Shown: positions 7,416 through 13,455 of the stretch, in pieces
Layout of the letters: each line of letters starts with the position of its first letter
How positions within the stretch are numbered: the stretch's first letter is position 1
DNA from: Clostridiales bacterium
GTDB taxonomy: Bacteria; Bacillota; Clostridia; Christensenellales; Aristaeellaceae
Reading direction: 5' to 3'
Assembly: GCA_004555535.1 (NCBI GenBank)
Contig: SFHU01000080.1
Coordinates: 1-13,455, forward strand
DNA: 13,455 nucleotides
The notes under the pieces: generated by a model
What the model was told of the DNA's origin: nothing
Seen by the model: the letters and a program-made list of their open reading frames with translations, nothing else
Database searches by the model: none
Translations under genes and position numbers: made by a program

Positions 7416-7444
7416 TTGACAGCGGGCGTGTTGTGTGGTAACAT
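7416..7444 (+). promoter_or_regulatory. Promoter of the tRNA-Gly gene
   Basis: A perfect TTGACA (7416-7421), a 17-base spacer, and TAACAT (7439-7444) preceded by TGG form an extended -10 element. Transcription would start near 7451, about 14 bases before the mature tRNA. It begins 23 bases after the recR stop. Confidence 0.8.
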
Positions 7445-7464
7445 ATACCTCGCTGATGAGCGAT

Positions 7465-7539
7465 GCGGTAGTAGCTCAGTGGTAGAGTGCCACCTTGCCA
7501 AGGTGGATGTCGCGAGTCCGAATCTCGTCTACCGCTCCA
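7465..7539 (+). tRNA. tRNA-Gly (anticodon GCC)
   Basis: A full cloverleaf can be drawn. The acceptor stem is GCGGTAG (7465-7471) with CTACCGC (7529-7535), then discriminator T and encoded CCA. The D arm is GCTC-AGTGGTA-GAGT, with one G-U pair and both G18 and G19 present. The anticodon arm is CCACC-TTGCCAA-GGTGG with anticodon GCC, reading GGC and GGU. The variable loop is ATGTC. The T arm is GCGAG-TCCGAAT-CTCGT. Total length is 75 with CCA. The T loop reads TCC where the near-universal form is TTC, so position 55 is C instead of U. Promoter and terminator flank it, making it a single-tRNA unit. Confidence 0.96.
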
Positions 7540-7543
7540 TGTC

Positions 7544-7571
7544 AAGACGTCGGTAATTCCGGCGTCTTTTT
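7544..7571 (+). terminator. Terminator after tRNA-Gly
   Basis: A 10-bp stem, AAGACGTCGG (7544-7553) with CCGGCGTCTT (7559-7568), contains one G-U pair. It has a TAATT loop and runs into a five-base T stretch, beginning 4 bases after the CCA end. Confidence 0.88.
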
Positions 7572-7621
7572 CTATCTGCTCACGCTGCCCTGACACCCTG
7601 AAGGAGGACGGAGGAATTCAT

Positions 7622-8761
7622 ATGAGCTTTTCGCTGCGGCCCTATCGCGCGCCGGATTTTGCGCAGGCGCGCTTTGTGCAGGCGCCGGACGTGCGCCTGG
7701 CGGAGGTGGAGCTTGACGGCGTCGCGCCGGAAGGCTACCACAGCACGTCGATGTATCCCGAGTATTTCAAGATCGACGGGCGCTGGCGTCTGGCAGAGGA
7801 GAGCCGGATGGACAGCGCGGTCATCCTGCGGGAGGACGGGCGGCTGGACGTCGTGGAGCTGCGCAACCTGCGGCGCGGCGACCGGGTGATCCTCGGGCGG
7901 ACGGACGGCGGCGAGGAGGGGATCTTCCTGCATGCCGACGGGTTTGCGCAGGCGGACGGCGGCAGCGCCGACATGTTCGCCTTCCGCAGCGGGCGCTCCC
8001 GGGAGACGGCGTTTTCCCGCGATTACGACTTCCTTTATCAGCTGTTGCTGCACGAGCGCGAGCACGGCAACGTGCTCTTCGTGATGGGGCCGGCGTTCGC
8101 CTTTGACGCGGACGCGCGCAGCGCCATGCAGTGGCTGATCGAAAACGGGTTTGTCCACGGCGTGCTGGCGGGCAACGCGCTGGCGACGCATGATCTGGAG
8201 GCCGGCCTGCTGCGCACGGCGCTGGGGCAGGACATCTACACGCAGGAGTTGCGCCATAACGGCCACTACAACCATCTCGATGTGATCAACAAGGTGCGCA
8301 GGAGCGGCTCGATTCCAAGGTTCATTGAAGAATACGGCATCCATGACGGCATCATGTACGGGCTGGTGAAGCAAAACGTGCCGTTCGTGCTCACCGGCTC
8401 CATCCGCGACGACGGCCCGCTGCCGGAGGTCATCGGCGACGCCTACGCGGGGCAGACCGCGATGCGCAATCTGGTGCGCAAGGCGACGACGGTCATCTGC
8501 CTGGCGACGCAGCTGCACACCATCGCGACAGGCAACATGACGCCCTCCTTCCGCGTCGTTGGCGGCGTCGTCCGCCCGCTGTATCTGTATACGGTTGACA
8601 TCTCCGAGTTTGTCGTCAACAAGCTGCGCGACCGCGGCAGCCTGAGCTCGATCTCCTTTGTCACCAACGTGCAGGACTTCATCGTGCACGTCGCCAAGGG
8701 CGTACGCCAGCTCGACGAGCAGCGTAAAGCGGAGGAGAGGACACAGACGGATCGCGCCTGA
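7622..8761 (+). CDS. COG1915/TIGR00300-type NAD-binding protein, possible ornithine cyclodeaminase
   Basis: The 379-residue protein carries the conserved core of the LOR/SDH family. Motifs are MGPAFAFD (155-162) and LAGNALATHDLE (182-193) of the nucleotide-binding region, NGHYNHLDVIN (213-223), GSIRDDGPLP (259-268), TGNMTPS (303-309), VDISEFVVNKLRDRGS (325-340) and TNVQDFI (348-354). Family knowledge: relatives in methanogens and the C-terminal domain of cyanobacterial AgrE/ArgZ convert ornithine to proline and ammonia with bound NAD. That reaction here is inference. The N-terminal 120 residues do not look like the guanidine-modifying domain of AgrE and I do not recognise them. GGAGGA (7610-7615) sets ATG 7622; an in-frame upstream ATG at 7487 lies inside the tRNA and is rejected. 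No promoter is evident between the tRNA terminator and the gene. A strong terminator follows, so it appears monocistronic. Confidence 0.8.
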   Translation: MSFSLRPYRAPDFAQARFVQAPDVRLAEVELDGVAPEGYHSTSMYPEYFKIDGRWRLAEESRMDSAVILREDGRLDVVELRNLRRGDRVILGRTDGGEEGIFLHADGFAQADGGSADMFAFRSGRSRETAFSRDYDFLYQLLLHEREHGNVLFVMGPAFAFDADARSAMQWLIENGFVHGVLAGNALATHDLEAGLLRTALGQDIYTQELRHNGHYNHLDVINKVRRSGSIPRFIEEYGIHDGIMYGLVKQNVPFVLTGSIRDDGPLPEVIGDAYAGQTAMRNLVRKATTVICLATQLHTIATGNMTPSFRVVGGVVRPLYLYTVDISEFVVNKLRDRGSLSSISFVTNVQDFIVHVAKGVRQLDEQRKAEERTQTDRA

Positions 8762-8771
8762 GAGGCGGTCA

Positions 8772-8804
8772 GCCCTGCCCGGCAAGCCCGGCGCAGGGCG
8801 TTTT
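8772..8804 (+). terminator. Terminator after the COG1915-type gene
   Basis: GCCCTGC (8772-8778) pairs with GCAGGGC (8793-8799). An inner CCGG/CCGG extension (8779-8782 with 8788-8791) has one bulged C. After G8800 comes TTTT (8801-8804). Confidence 0.85.
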
Positions 8805-8965
8805 CCATCATCCGGACGGGCAGGAATCACCTCAGGAATGAGCACGGCGCCATCACGCGGCGTCATGCAGGAAATCCATTGCCCATATAGAATTCTAAAT
8901 TGAGTACCTTTGGAAGCGGGACGGCGCCGTTCTGCACAGGGGGTACATGCGAAGGGGGATCGGCT

Positions 8966-10009
8966 ATGGCCAAGCTACAGGAAAGCCTGACGCCCGCGGT
9001 CTGGAAGAGCCGCGGCGAGCAGATCAGGCAGGAGGTCTTCGCCCAGCTGGATGCGCTCGAATCGGGGGAGCTCGACGCGCAGCGGCAGGCTGAAATCCGG
9101 GAGGCCGTGCGCGGGCGAATCAAGACGCTCAAGCATGAGCAGAGCCAGATGATCGGCTATCTGGCCGAGGAGGCCACGTTCATCGACGAGATCGAGACGC
9201 GGTTCAAGGAATACGAGCGGGTCAGCCGGCGGCGCTTCCATCTGCTGCCGCCCGCGCCGACGAACGCGCAGATCGACAGCGCGGAGAAGCGGACGCGCCA
9301 TTTCGCGCAGGGCAAGTCGTTCTACAAGCTCTTCTGGGTGTTCTTCATCGGCTGCTTCCTGGGTGTGGTCGTCGAGCGGACGTGGTGTTTCGTCCGTTAC
9401 GGCCTCTATGAGCCGCGCGTCGGCCTCATCTACGGGCCGTTCAACCTCGTCTACGGCATCGGCGCATGGGCGCTGACACTGGCGCTCTATCCGTTCCGCA
9501 ACAGGAGCAAGATCTTCTCCTTCCTGGGCGGCGCGCTGGTGGGCAGCGCGGTCGAGTATGCCTGCTCCTGGTTTCAGGAGATGGCCTTCGGCTCCGTCTC
9601 CTGGGACTATTCGAACCAGCCCTTCAACCTGAACGGGCGCATCTGCCTGCTCTATTCGGTGTACTGGGGCATTCTGGGCGTGCTCTGGATCAAGGATCTG
9701 TATCCGCGCATGGCGAAGGGCATCCTCAAGATTCCCAACAGGGTCGGCAAGCCGCTGACGTTCCTGCTGGCGGCGTTTATGCTCTTCAACACCGTGATGA
9801 CGGGACTGACGACGCTGCGCTGGATGGAGCGCAGGCAGGGCCTGCCCGCGCGCAACGCGGCCGAGGTCTACTTCGATGAGCACTATCCCGACGAGCGGAT
9901 GGAATCGATCCTTTCCAACCTTGTCTTCAACGACGAGCGGGAGGGAAAGCAAGCGGGCAGGGCAGGGGAAGCCCCGGAGGACGGGCAGACACAGAATGTG
10001 GGAAACTGA
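8966..10009 (+). CDS. PF06541 (ABC_trans_CmpB)-type membrane protein with helical N-terminal extension
   Basis: Multi-pass membrane protein of the family called 'putative ABC-transporter type IV'; its biochemical role is unknown to me. Of 347 residues, about 1-115 are soluble, charged and strongly helical (Glu/Lys/Arg/Gln-rich, probably coiled coil). Five hydrophobic segments follow near 119-140, 155-176, 183-201, 226-242 and 263-282. Family marks are YGPFNLVYGIGA (156-167), a VEYACSW segment (196-202), and WDYSNQPFNLNGRICL (213-228). The C-terminal 60 residues are soluble and acidic, with a low-complexity end. ATG 8966 is chosen because AAGGGGG lies 7-8 bases upstream; the frame opens at a TTG at 8900. 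No typical ABC ATPase partner lies nearby. The next gene, 82 bases downstream with no terminator between, encodes a secreted SH3-repeat protein, so the two may be co-transcribed. The family call is good; the function is open. Confidence 0.82.
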   Translation: MAKLQESLTPAVWKSRGEQIRQEVFAQLDALESGELDAQRQAEIREAVRGRIKTLKHEQSQMIGYLAEEATFIDEIETRFKEYERVSRRRFHLLPPAPTNAQIDSAEKRTRHFAQGKSFYKLFWVFFIGCFLGVVVERTWCFVRYGLYEPRVGLIYGPFNLVYGIGAWALTLALYPFRNRSKIFSFLGGALVGSAVEYACSWFQEMAFGSVSWDYSNQPFNLNGRICLLYSVYWGILGVLWIKDLYPRMAKGILKIPNRVGKPLTFLLAAFMLFNTVMTGLTTLRWMERRQGLPARNAAEVYFDEHYPDERMESILSNLVFNDEREGKQAGRAGEAPEDGQTQNVGN

Positions 10010-10091
10010 AAAAAGCCTGCAAGAAACCGGACATGAGAATCGTCTTATGAAGAGAAGACAAACGGCAAAAGCCGGAAAGGAAGGGATTCTA

Positions 10092-10925
10092 ATGAAGAGA
10101 TGGAAGGGATGGACGGCGGCGCTGCTGTGCTGTGCGCTGCTGCTGGGGAGCGCGGCGCTGGCGGATGGCTATTCGCAGGCGCATACCAGCCGTCACTTCG
10201 GGCAGGTGTATTTCGCCACCTGTGTGCGGAAGGGTGACGGCTATGTCGATACGGACGGCTTTGGCGGCATCACCGCGGCGGATCCGTATTTTCTGACCGT
10301 CATCAGCAAGAGCGTCAGCATTTGGGCGGAGCCGAGGACGAACAGCAAAAAGCTCGCCAGCGCGAGCTTTGGCGACAAGCTCTCGCTGCGCGCCGCGGAG
10401 GGCGGCAGCGGCTTTATCGAGCAGAGCGGCTTTTACGGCATTGATTACAAGGGACAGAGCGCCTGGGTCAACAAGAGCTACGTTGTGCGCAACACGCTGG
10501 AGATCGTGCTGATGGAGAGCAATGTGCCGGCGTACATCGCGCCGGATGCGAATGCCAAAAAGGTCGGCTCGCTGGCCAAGCATACGCGTTACCGCGTCGT
10601 GGGCCTCTACGACGATTTTTACATCGTCAATCTGCGCGGCGCGGCGGTCGCCTATATCCCGATGAGCGTGCGCCACTACGACACGTTCTTTGAGAGCAAT
10701 TATCACACCGGCGCGAGCACGAGGCTCACAATGACCGCCGCAACGACAATGCGCACGGGGCCGGGTGACGACTACGCCGCCGTGAAGGATGTGAAGGCCG
10801 GCGCGCAGTACGACTGCCTGGATGTGATCGACGGCTGGTATATGGTGACGGAGCTGACCAAGGCAGACGGTCTGGTCTATGCCTTCATTCCCTCCTGGGC
10901 GGCGCAGACGAAGGATGGCTGGTAA
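10092..10925 (+). CDS. Secreted protein with three SH3-like repeats
   Basis: Predicted exported protein of 277 residues. Residues 1-24 form a standard signal peptide: Lys/Arg start, a hydrophobic LLCCALLLGSAALA core, and an ALA-D cleavage site. No lipobox fits. Three SH3-like modules are suggested by repeated patterns of a hydrophobic b-strand, a Pro/Arg or Thr-Gly-Pro turn, then a K-V/L-A-S strand. They lie at about 70-133 (SIWAEPRTNSKKLAS), 137-195 (AYIAPDANAKKVGS) and 211-270 (TMRTGPGDDYAAVKD). Bacterial SH3 domains of this kind often bind cell-wall peptide or scaffold surface proteins; no catalytic domain is present. Start choice: AAGGAAGGG ends 6 bases before ATG 10092, giving the clean signal peptide. 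An in-frame ATG at 10047 with the same ATGAAGAGA start would add 15 charged residues. It ends at a strong terminator. The domain reading is inference from sequence pattern. Confidence 0.8.
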   Translation: MKRWKGWTAALLCCALLLGSAALADGYSQAHTSRHFGQVYFATCVRKGDGYVDTDGFGGITAADPYFLTVISKSVSIWAEPRTNSKKLASASFGDKLSLRAAEGGSGFIEQSGFYGIDYKGQSAWVNKSYVVRNTLEIVLMESNVPAYIAPDANAKKVGSLAKHTRYRVVGLYDDFYIVNLRGAAVAYIPMSVRHYDTFFESNYHTGASTRLTMTAATTMRTGPGDDYAAVKDVKAGAQYDCLDVIDGWYMVTELTKADGLVYAFIPSWAAQTKDGW

Positions 10926-10955
10926 GCGGCCGCGCCCCCAAACAGAAGAAACCGG

Positions 10956-10986
10956 CGCCGCCTGCATGTTCAGGCGGCGTTTCTTT
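10956..10986 (+). terminator. Terminator after the SH3-repeat gene
   Basis: A 9-bp perfect stem CGCCGCCTG / CAGGCGGCG (10956-10964 with 10971-10979) has a 6-base loop and is followed by TTTCTTT. Confidence 0.88.
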
Positions 10987-11113
10987 GCGAAAAAAAGTCC
11001 GGGAATCTGCAAAAATGGGCTGAAAAACGCATGGAAACCGAAAATAAATGCTGGTAAAACGGAACAAAAGACGAACGATTTTGAAAAAATGACGAGGTTC
11101 TATCGGCAATTTG

Positions 11114-11142
11114 TTGATTCCGGGAAGTATTTTTGATACAAT
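11114..11142 (+). promoter_or_regulatory. Promoter of purC-purB
   Basis: TTGATT (11114-11119), a 17-base spacer, and TACAAT (11137-11142) preceded by TGA give a clear extended -10 (TGATACAAT). The expected start near 11149 yields a leader of about 110 bases before ATG 11259, unusually long for this window. Confidence 0.75.
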
Positions 11143-11258
11143 ACTCGGGCAACAAAAGACTTGGCGTTGTCTGTTTTTCTTTGATTGTTGTCCGTTGCGC
11201 AGAGCCCGGGCTGCAAAGGCAGCGCAGGGCGGCCCGAGAGAAGAAAGGGGATACACTG

Positions 11259-11975
11259 ATGGCTAAGCAGCTTGAAATGATGTATGAGGGCAAGGCGAAG
11301 CAGGTCTTCGCTACGGATGATCCGACGCTGGCGATCATTCATTACAAGGACGATGCGACCGCGTTCAACGGCCTGAAGAAGGGTACGATTGTCGGCAAGG
11401 GTGTCGTCAACAACCTGGTGAGCAACCATCTGTTCAAGATGCTTGAGAAGAATGGCATCGAGACCCACCTGGTCGAGCAGCTGAACGAGCGCGACAGCGT
11501 CGTCCGCCGTGTTCAGATTGTTCCGCTTGAGGTGATCGTGCGCAACATCGCGGCGGGCAGCCTCTCCAAGCGCCTGGGCCTGCCGGAGGGCACGAAGCTG
11601 CACAGCACCGTGCTCGAATTCTGCTACAAAAACGACGACCTCGGCGATCCGATGGTCAACACCTACCACATCGCCGCGATGGAGTTGGCCACGCGCGAGG
11701 AGGTCGAGACGATTTCCTCGATGGCGCTCAGGATCAACGAGCTGCTGACCGCGTACCTCAAGGACCTGAACATCGAGCTGATCGATTTCAAGCTGGAGTT
11801 CGGCCGCTTTGACGGCCGCATCGTCCTGGCGGACGAGATCTCTCCGGACACCTGCCGCTTCTGGGACAGCAAGACCGGCGAGAAGCTCGACAAGGACCGC
11901 TTCCGCCGCGATCTGGGCGATGTCGAGGGCGCGTATCAGGAGATCCTGCGCCGCCTCATGGGAGGAAATGACTGA
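11259..11975 (+). CDS. purC: Phosphoribosylaminoimidazole-succinocarboxamide (SAICAR) synthase
   Basis: Cytosolic enzyme of de novo purine synthesis that joins CAIR and aspartate using ATP to form SAICAR. The 238-residue protein matches the bacterial length. It begins with the usual YEGKAKQVF (9-17) nucleotide-binding strand, then DDATAFNG (31-38), the family signature PLEVIVRNIAAGS (89-101), LIDFKLEFGRF (174-184) and ADEISPDTCRFWD (191-203). ATG 11259 is chosen because AAGGGG at 11245-11250 precedes it by 8 bases; the frame is open back to an ATG at 11133 that falls inside the promoter. The stop overlaps the purB start by 1 base (TGATG). The product of purC is the direct substrate of purB, so the pair forms a compact pathway module. 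Confidence 0.98.
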   Translation: MAKQLEMMYEGKAKQVFATDDPTLAIIHYKDDATAFNGLKKGTIVGKGVVNNLVSNHLFKMLEKNGIETHLVEQLNERDSVVRRVQIVPLEVIVRNIAAGSLSKRLGLPEGTKLHSTVLEFCYKNDDLGDPMVNTYHIAAMELATREEVETISSMALRINELLTAYLKDLNIELIDFKLEFGRFDGRIVLADEISPDTCRFWDSKTGEKLDKDRFRRDLGDVEGAYQEILRRLMGGND

Positions 11976-13273
11976 TGATCGACCGCTATACCCGGCCCGA
12001 GATGGCCGCGCTGTGGACCAAGCAGAAGAAGTTTGAAACCTGGCTGGAGGTCGAGCTCAATGCGACCGACGCCTGGGTGAAGCTGGGCAAGGTTCCGGCC
12101 GAGGCGGCCGCCGCCATGCGCAGGAACGCGAAATTCACCGTCGAGCGCATCGAGGAGATCGAGGAATCGACCCGCCACGACGTCGTGGCGTTTACCCGCT
12201 GCGTCGCCGAAAGCCTGGGCGAGGAATCCAAGTACCTGCACTTCGGCCTGACGAGCACGGATGTTGTCGATACGGCGCTCTCCTCGATCGTCTCCAAGGC
12301 CTGCGATATCATCGAGGCCGACATGCACAGGTTCATCGACACGCTCGCCAGCCAGGCGGTCAAGTACAAGATGACCCCCTGCATGGGCCGCACGCACGGC
12401 GTCCACGCCGAGCCGACGACGCTGGGCCTCAAGTTCGCGCTCTGGTATGCCGAGATGCAGCGCAACATGGAGCGCATGGAGCATGCGCACAAGACCATCC
12501 GCGTGGGCAAGATCTCCGGCGCGGTGGGCACCTATGCCAACGTCGATCCGTTTGTCGAGCAGTATGTCTGCGAGAAGATGGGGCTGGAGGCCTCGCCCAT
12601 CAGCACCCAGGTGCTTCAGCGCGACCGCTATGCCGAGCTGATGACGACCATCGCCATCATTGGCAGCTGCCTGGAGAAATACGCGACGGAGGTCCGCGGC
12701 CTGCAGAAGACCGAGCTTCGCGAGGTCGAGGAGCCGTTCCGCGCGGGACAGAAGGGCTCCTCCGCGATGCCGCACAAGCGCAACCCGATCAACTGTGAGA
12801 AGGTCTGCGGCCTCTCCCGCGTGCTGCGCGGCTATGCGCTCTCCGCGATGGAGGATGTGGCGCTCTGGCACGAGCGGGACATCAGCCATTCCTCCGTGGA
12901 GCGCATCATTCTGCCGGACGCGACGCAGCTGCTTGATTACATGCTCACGCTGATGAACCGAATCCTGGGCGACCTGTTCGTCTATCCGGAGAACATGGAG
13001 CGCTCCATGAGCATGTCCTATGGCCTCACGAATTCCCAGCACGTGCTGCTGACGCTGATCGAAAAGGGCATGCTGCGTGAGACGGCGTATGACTGCGTGC
13101 AGCGCAACGCCATGCGCGCCTGGGAGGAGAAGCGCCCGTTCCGCGAGCTGATCGGGCAGGATCCCGTCGTGCGCGAGCATCTGACGGAGGAGGAGCTGGA
13201 CAACTGCTTCGATCTCTCCTATCACTACAAGCACGTCGACGAGGTCTTCAGGCGTCTGGGGCTTGAGGGCTGA
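11975..13273 (+). CDS. purB: Adenylosuccinate lyase
   Basis: Homotetrameric lyase of the fumarase/aspartase superfamily. It splits SAICAR to AICAR plus fumarate, and adenylosuccinate to AMP plus fumarate. The 432 residues match the B. subtilis enzyme closely. The three histidines known from B. subtilis fall at identical numbers here: H68 (TRHDVVAF), H89 (YLHFGLTSTDVVDT) and H141 (GRTHGVHAEP). The superfamily signature with the catalytic-loop serines is GSSAMPHKRNP (261-271). GGAGG at 11961-11965 lies 9 bases before ATG 11975, within the end of purC, and the genes overlap by 1 base. A long terminator follows the stop. No unusual residue is seen. Confidence 0.98.
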   Translation: MIDRYTRPEMAALWTKQKKFETWLEVELNATDAWVKLGKVPAEAAAAMRRNAKFTVERIEEIEESTRHDVVAFTRCVAESLGEESKYLHFGLTSTDVVDTALSSIVSKACDIIEADMHRFIDTLASQAVKYKMTPCMGRTHGVHAEPTTLGLKFALWYAEMQRNMERMEHAHKTIRVGKISGAVGTYANVDPFVEQYVCEKMGLEASPISTQVLQRDRYAELMTTIAIIGSCLEKYATEVRGLQKTELREVEEPFRAGQKGSSAMPHKRNPINCEKVCGLSRVLRGYALSAMEDVALWHERDISHSSVERIILPDATQLLDYMLTLMNRILGDLFVYPENMERSMSMSYGLTNSQHVLLTLIEKGMLRETAYDCVQRNAMRAWEEKRPFRELIGQDPVVREHLTEEELDNCFDLSYHYKHVDEVFRRLGLEG

Positions 13274-13310
13274 ATCCTACGCGATTTCTGTTCCTTTCCA
13301 TGAAAGAACT

Positions 13311-13345
13311 GTCCAAGAATCCAGACGGATTCTTGGACGCTTTTT
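13311..13345 (+). terminator. Terminator of purC-purB
   Basis: A 12-bp perfect stem GTCCAAGAATCC / GGATTCTTGGAC (13311-13322 with 13327-13338) has an AGAC loop; GC and then TTTTT (13341-13345) follow. Confidence 0.94.
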
Positions 13346-13353
13346 CATAATTT

Positions 13354-13372
13354 TGACGAAAGGTTTTCGTTA
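13354..13372 (+). promoter_or_regulatory. Operator-like palindrome upstream of the last promoter
   Basis: ACGAAA (13356-13361) and TTTCGT (13365-13370) form a perfect inverted repeat around GGT, with one further matching flank pair (T13354/A13372). It lies just upstream of the -35 region of the next promoter, a position suited to a repressor or activator site. No regulator can be named. Confidence 0.3.
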
Positions 13373-13376
13373 GCGC

Positions 13377-13405
13377 TTGTATCAGACGGCGTTTTCATCT
13401 ATAAT
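13377..13405 (+). promoter_or_regulatory. Promoter for a gene beyond the window
   Basis: A perfect TATAAT (13400-13405) has a weak TTGTAT (13377-13382) at 17 bases. The following 50 bases to the window edge hold no start codon with a ribosome site, so the transcript has a leader continuing outside. CTGTCA occurs twice in it (13414-13419 and 13426-13431). Confidence 0.6.
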
Positions 13406-13455
13406 AAACGTGTCTGTCAATATTCCTGTCACCTGTTCGGCTGATTGCAGGCTTT

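Larger units (their letters stand above)
10926..11258 (+). other. Intergenic stretch between the SH3 gene and purC
   Basis: These 333 bases hold the SH3-gene terminator (10956-10986), then an A-rich, visibly AT-richer segment (about 10990-11110) with no credible gene, the purC promoter (11114-11142) and a leader of about 110 bases. The leader can fold into two hairpins: AACAA (11151-11155) with TTGTT (11185-11189), and GCTGC-aaag-GCAGC (11210-11223), the latter flanked by GCCC/GGGC (11204-11207 with 11227-11230). A short upstream reading frame running into purC is not supported by a ribosome site. Confidence 0.7.

Noticed and set aside
7487..7621. Upstream in-frame extension of the COG1915-type gene
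   Set aside because: It overlaps the tRNA and its terminator; ATG 7622 has a proper ribosome site.
11144..11238. Long-range pairing CTCGGGC (11144-11150) with GCCCGAG (11232-11238) as a closing stem of a purC riboswitch
   Set aside because: With the -10 at 11137-11142, transcription should start near 11149, so most of the 5' arm would not be in the RNA.
11228..11250. GGCCCGAGAG before purC as part of a ykkC-type (guanidine/PRPP/ppGpp) riboswitch
   Set aside because: Only one short word resembles the motif; it lies directly beside the ribosome site with none of the other conserved ykkC segments.
11936..13234. A 432-codon minus-strand frame opposite purB
   Set aside because: Shadow of purB: low-complexity His/Arg/Leu translation and no ribosome site or promoter.
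1..13455. CRISPR arrays, insertion sequences, phage or defence genes
   Set aside because: Reading through found no spaced repeats, transposase or integrase motifs, or target-site duplications; all genes fit housekeeping or metabolic families.

Overview
The window is GC-rich bacterial DNA, densely coding, with every supported gene on the + strand. Shine-Dalgarno sites are strong and GGAGG-like, promoters are sigma-A-like (TTGAAA/TTGACA, TATAAT), terminators are compact hairpins plus T-run, and the tRNA encodes its own CCA. The PF06541-type membrane protein and the style of the molybdenum hydroxylase genes point to a GC-rich member of the Bacillota, probably class Clostridia. The exact family is inference and cannot be fixed from this window.

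Left part (1-4860): a NUDIX hydrolase, then a tightly packed four-gene operon. It encodes a three-subunit molybdenum hydroxylase of the xanthine dehydrogenase family (FAD subunit, [2Fe-2S] subunit, molybdopterin subunit), followed by a MocA-like cytidylyltransferase that would finish its molybdopterin cytosine dinucleotide cofactor. A TTCG-loop terminator closes the operon. The pathway inferred is electron flow from an oxidised heterocycle or aldehyde at Mo, through two [2Fe-2S] clusters, to FAD and an external acceptor. The substrate is not determined.

Middle (4861-7621): a MATE-family exporter with its own near-consensus promoter, then ybaB-recR (nucleoid protein and recombination mediator), then a tRNA-Gly(GCC) gene with its own promoter and terminator.

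Right part (7622-13455): a COG1915/TIGR00300-type protein (archaeal and cyanobacterial relatives are ornithine cyclodeaminases) ending in a terminator. Next come a PF06541 membrane protein and a secreted protein with three SH3-like repeats, ending in another terminator. A 333-base non-coding stretch with an extended -10 promoter leads into purC-purB of purine synthesis, closed by a 12-bp terminator. The window ends in the promoter and leader of an unseen downstream gene.

Most of the window is housekeeping or recognisable metabolic DNA. I found no convincing previously undescribed system. The best leads are the unassigned substrate and unusual flavin loops of the Mo hydroxylase, the stand-alone COG1915 enzyme with an unfamiliar N-terminal domain, the PF06541/SH3 pair, and a T-loop U55C change in the tRNA-Gly.
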